Of a stretch of DNA of 5,977 bases, positions 4,496-5,977 are shown piece after piece. The notes beneath the pieces are model-generated. The model ran no database searches and was not told where the DNA came from. It saw nothing but the letters and a program-made list of their open reading frames with translations. The first letter of the stretch is position 1. The number at the start of each line of letters is the position of its first letter. The DNA comes from an uncultured Clostridia bacterium. Its GTDB lineage: Bacteria > Bacillota > Clostridia > Oscillospirales > Ruminococcaceae. The position numbers were made by a program, and so were the translations under genes. The stretch is taken from NCBI GenBank assembly GCA_945835425.1, contig CAMAJC010000131.1, positions 1 through 5,977 of the forward strand, written 5' to 3'.

Positions 4496-5977
4496 ATGAA
4501 ACCATCGGACAATCAGAACACCCAAGCCGCCTCTCTCCTGGACGAACAAACCGGCCTGCCGGCAGCTTTCCTGCAGCGGATGGAAGGAATGCTGGGCGAG
4601 CGGTACGGAGACTTTCTGCGCAGCTTTTCTTTGGGCGAGCGGTACCACGGCCTGCGGGTCAATCCGCTGAAGCTTTCGGCGCCGGATTTTCTGCAGCGCC
4701 ACGGTGCGCTGTTTCACCTGAGCCCTGTCCCCTGGGCGCCGACGGGCTTTTACTATGCGGAGGACGACCGGCCAGGCAAGAGCGTTCTGCACGAAGCCGG
4801 GCTGTACTACATCCAGGAGCCGAGCGCCATGTCCGCGGCCGAAGCCCTGGACATCCCGGAAGACCTGCCCGACGACTTCCGGGTGCTGGATCTCTGCGCG
4901 GCGCCGGGCGGCAAAACGACGCAGATCGCCGGGAAGATGGGCGGCAAAGGGCTGCTGGCCGCCAACGAGATCATCCCTTCCCGCGCCGCCATCCTCTCCC
5001 AGAATATCGAGCGGCTGGGCATCCCGAACGCGCTGGTGCTGAACGAGACGCCTGCCCGGCTGGCGGAGCGGTATCCCTGCGCCTTTGACCGGATTCTGGT
5101 GGACGCGCCCTGTTCCGGCGAGGGGATGTACCGCAAAAACGACGCGGCTGTCACCGAGTGGAGCGAGGAAAATGTGTCCCGCTGTGCCGCGCGGCAGGAC
5201 GAGATTTTAAACGAGGCGGCAAAGATGCTGAAACCGGGCGGCAGGCTGGTGTACTCGACCTGCACCTTTGCGCCTGCGGAGGACGAAGGGAGCGCCTGCC
5301 GGTTTTTGGCGGCGCATCCGGAATTTTCGCTGGCAGATACCGGGCTGTCCGGTTATTTTGCCGCAGGTCAGGCGCGGTTTGCCGAAACGCCCATGCCCGG
5401 GCTGGAAAAAACGGTTCGGGTCTGGCCTCATGAGGTGCACGGCGAGGGCCATTTTGTCGCGGCATTTGTCAAATCCGCGGACGCGCCGGACTTTTCGGAC
5501 AGTTTCCCTTCTCCGCAGCCCGGTTCCCATGCCGTCCTGAACAAACAGCAGCAGGCGCTATTCGACGCTTTCTGCAAGGAAACGCTGTCGCCGCGCGGAC
5601 AGGCAGCGCTGGAAACGGGGACACTTGCGCTGTTCGGCGAGGAACTGTACCGGCTGCCGGCAGTGACGCTGCCCTATGACCGGCTGAAGGTCGTCCGCAG
5701 CGGGATGCATCTGGGCAGCTTTCGGAAAAACCGGTTCGAGCCTGCCCACGCGCTGGCATTGGCGCTGCCTAGCCTGCCGGGGCTGTCGGCGGAGGATTTC
5801 GTTTCGGCGGCAGAGATATCCATGGAAGACGCCCAGCGGTATATCCGCGGCGAAGCCCTGCCGCAGTCTGCTCCCAAAGGCTGGCTGCCGGTCATGCTCA
5901 TCGAAAACGGCGGCCGCTACCCGCTCGGATGGTGCAAATCGGACGGGCGGATGCTGAAAAACCATTATCCGAAAGGG
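4496..5977 (+). CDS. rsmF: 16S rRNA (cytosine-C5)-methyltransferase, RsmF family, 3' end cut by window
   Basis: SAM-dependent enzyme of the RsmB/NOP family that makes 5-methylcytidine in rRNA; E. coli RsmF acts on 16S C1407, and the exact target here is inferred. The frame runs 494 codons to the last base with no stop. Seen: N-terminal RsmF region with GLRVNP (52-57) and YIQEPSAM (105-112); SAM motif LDLCAAPGGKTTQIA at 131-145; motif IV DAPCSGEGM with Cys206; motif VI YSTCTFAPAEDE with the nucleophile Cys256. The RsmF C-terminal region includes the block VVRSGMHLGSFRKNRFEP at 399-416, and a PUA-like end reaches LKNHYPKG. Relatives stop shortly after this motif, so probably only a few residues are missing. 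Start: ATG 4496-4498 with AAGGAA 5 bases upstream. It is transcribed divergently from the TetR gene and is very GC-rich (42 of 60 on the line from 4861). Both cysteines are present, so it is likely active. Confidence 0.93.
   Translation, partial: MKPSDNQNTQAASLLDEQTGLPAAFLQRMEGMLGERYGDFLRSFSLGERYHGLRVNPLKLSAPDFLQRHGALFHLSPVPWAPTGFYYAEDDRPGKSVLHEAGLYYIQEPSAMSAAEALDIPEDLPDDFRVLDLCAAPGGKTTQIAGKMGGKGLLAANEIIPSRAAILSQNIERLGIPNALVLNETPARLAERYPCAFDRILVDAPCSGEGMYRKNDAAVTEWSEENVSRCAARQDEILNEAAKMLKPGGRLVYSTCTFAPAEDEGSACRFLAAHPEFSLADTGLSGYFAAGQARFAETPMPGLEKTVRVWPHEVHGEGHFVAAFVKSADAPDFSDSFPSPQPGSHAVLNKQQQALFDAFCKETLSPRGQAALETGTLALFGEELYRLPAVTLPYDRLKVVRSGMHLGSFRKNRFEPAHALALALPSLPGLSAEDFVSAAEISMEDAQRYIRGEALPQSAPKGWLPVMLIENGGRYPLGWCKSDGRMLKNHYPKG

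Noticed and set aside
4411..5088. 225-codon plus-strand open frame over the promoter and start of rsmF
   Set aside because: It is in another frame from the RsmF motifs, begins inside the promoter region and is Arg/Ala/Gly-rich low complexity.

Overview
The window looks like a chromosomal segment of a moderately GC-rich Gram-positive bacterium. The class Clostridia, probably an Oscillospiraceae-type gut anaerobe, fits best. The reasons are strong AGGAGG-like Shine-Dalgarno sites, extended -10 promoters (TATGGTATACT), a GAAA-loop intrinsic terminator, coding DNA near 60-70% GC, AT-rich spacers, and the protein families present. The lineage is an inference from style, not from a marker gene. Five protein-coding genes are supported. 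No tRNA, rRNA, mobile element, CRISPR array or integrase is visible.

Left part (31-3240, all minus strand): a compact three-gene operon, transcribed right to left. First is a TrmA/RlmD-type 23S rRNA m5U methyltransferase with an iron-sulfur cysteine set and unusual acidic N-terminal and basic C-terminal tails. Its last 11 bases overlap the start of an EamA/DMT-family ten-helix membrane transporter. Two bases after that gene comes a HAD-family phosphatase/phosphoglucomutase-like enzyme, whose ribosome binding site lies inside the transporter's last codons. An extended -10 promoter sits about 47 bases upstream of the operon's start codon.

Middle part (3325-4495): a TetR-family regulator, also on the minus strand, with its own promoter and a clean intrinsic terminator 7 bases after its stop. 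It is therefore a separate transcription unit from the operon downstream. Its core promoter shares an identical 16-base block with the operon's promoter. Upstream of it lies an AT-rich gene-free stretch of about 550 bases. This contains two mutually exclusive hairpins, a 10-base direct repeat, and the promoter of the divergent right-hand gene.

Right part (4496-5977, plus strand): an RsmF-type 16S rRNA m5C methyltransferase. It is open to the last base of the window and probably lacks only a few C-terminal residues.

Functionally, the window holds two rRNA base methyltransferases (m5U on 23S, m5C on 16S) flanking a lone TetR regulator with no obvious target gene beside it. I see no convincing novel system. 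The points worth a second look are the remodelled ends of the RlmD-like enzyme, the repeated promoter block, and the structured intergenic island.
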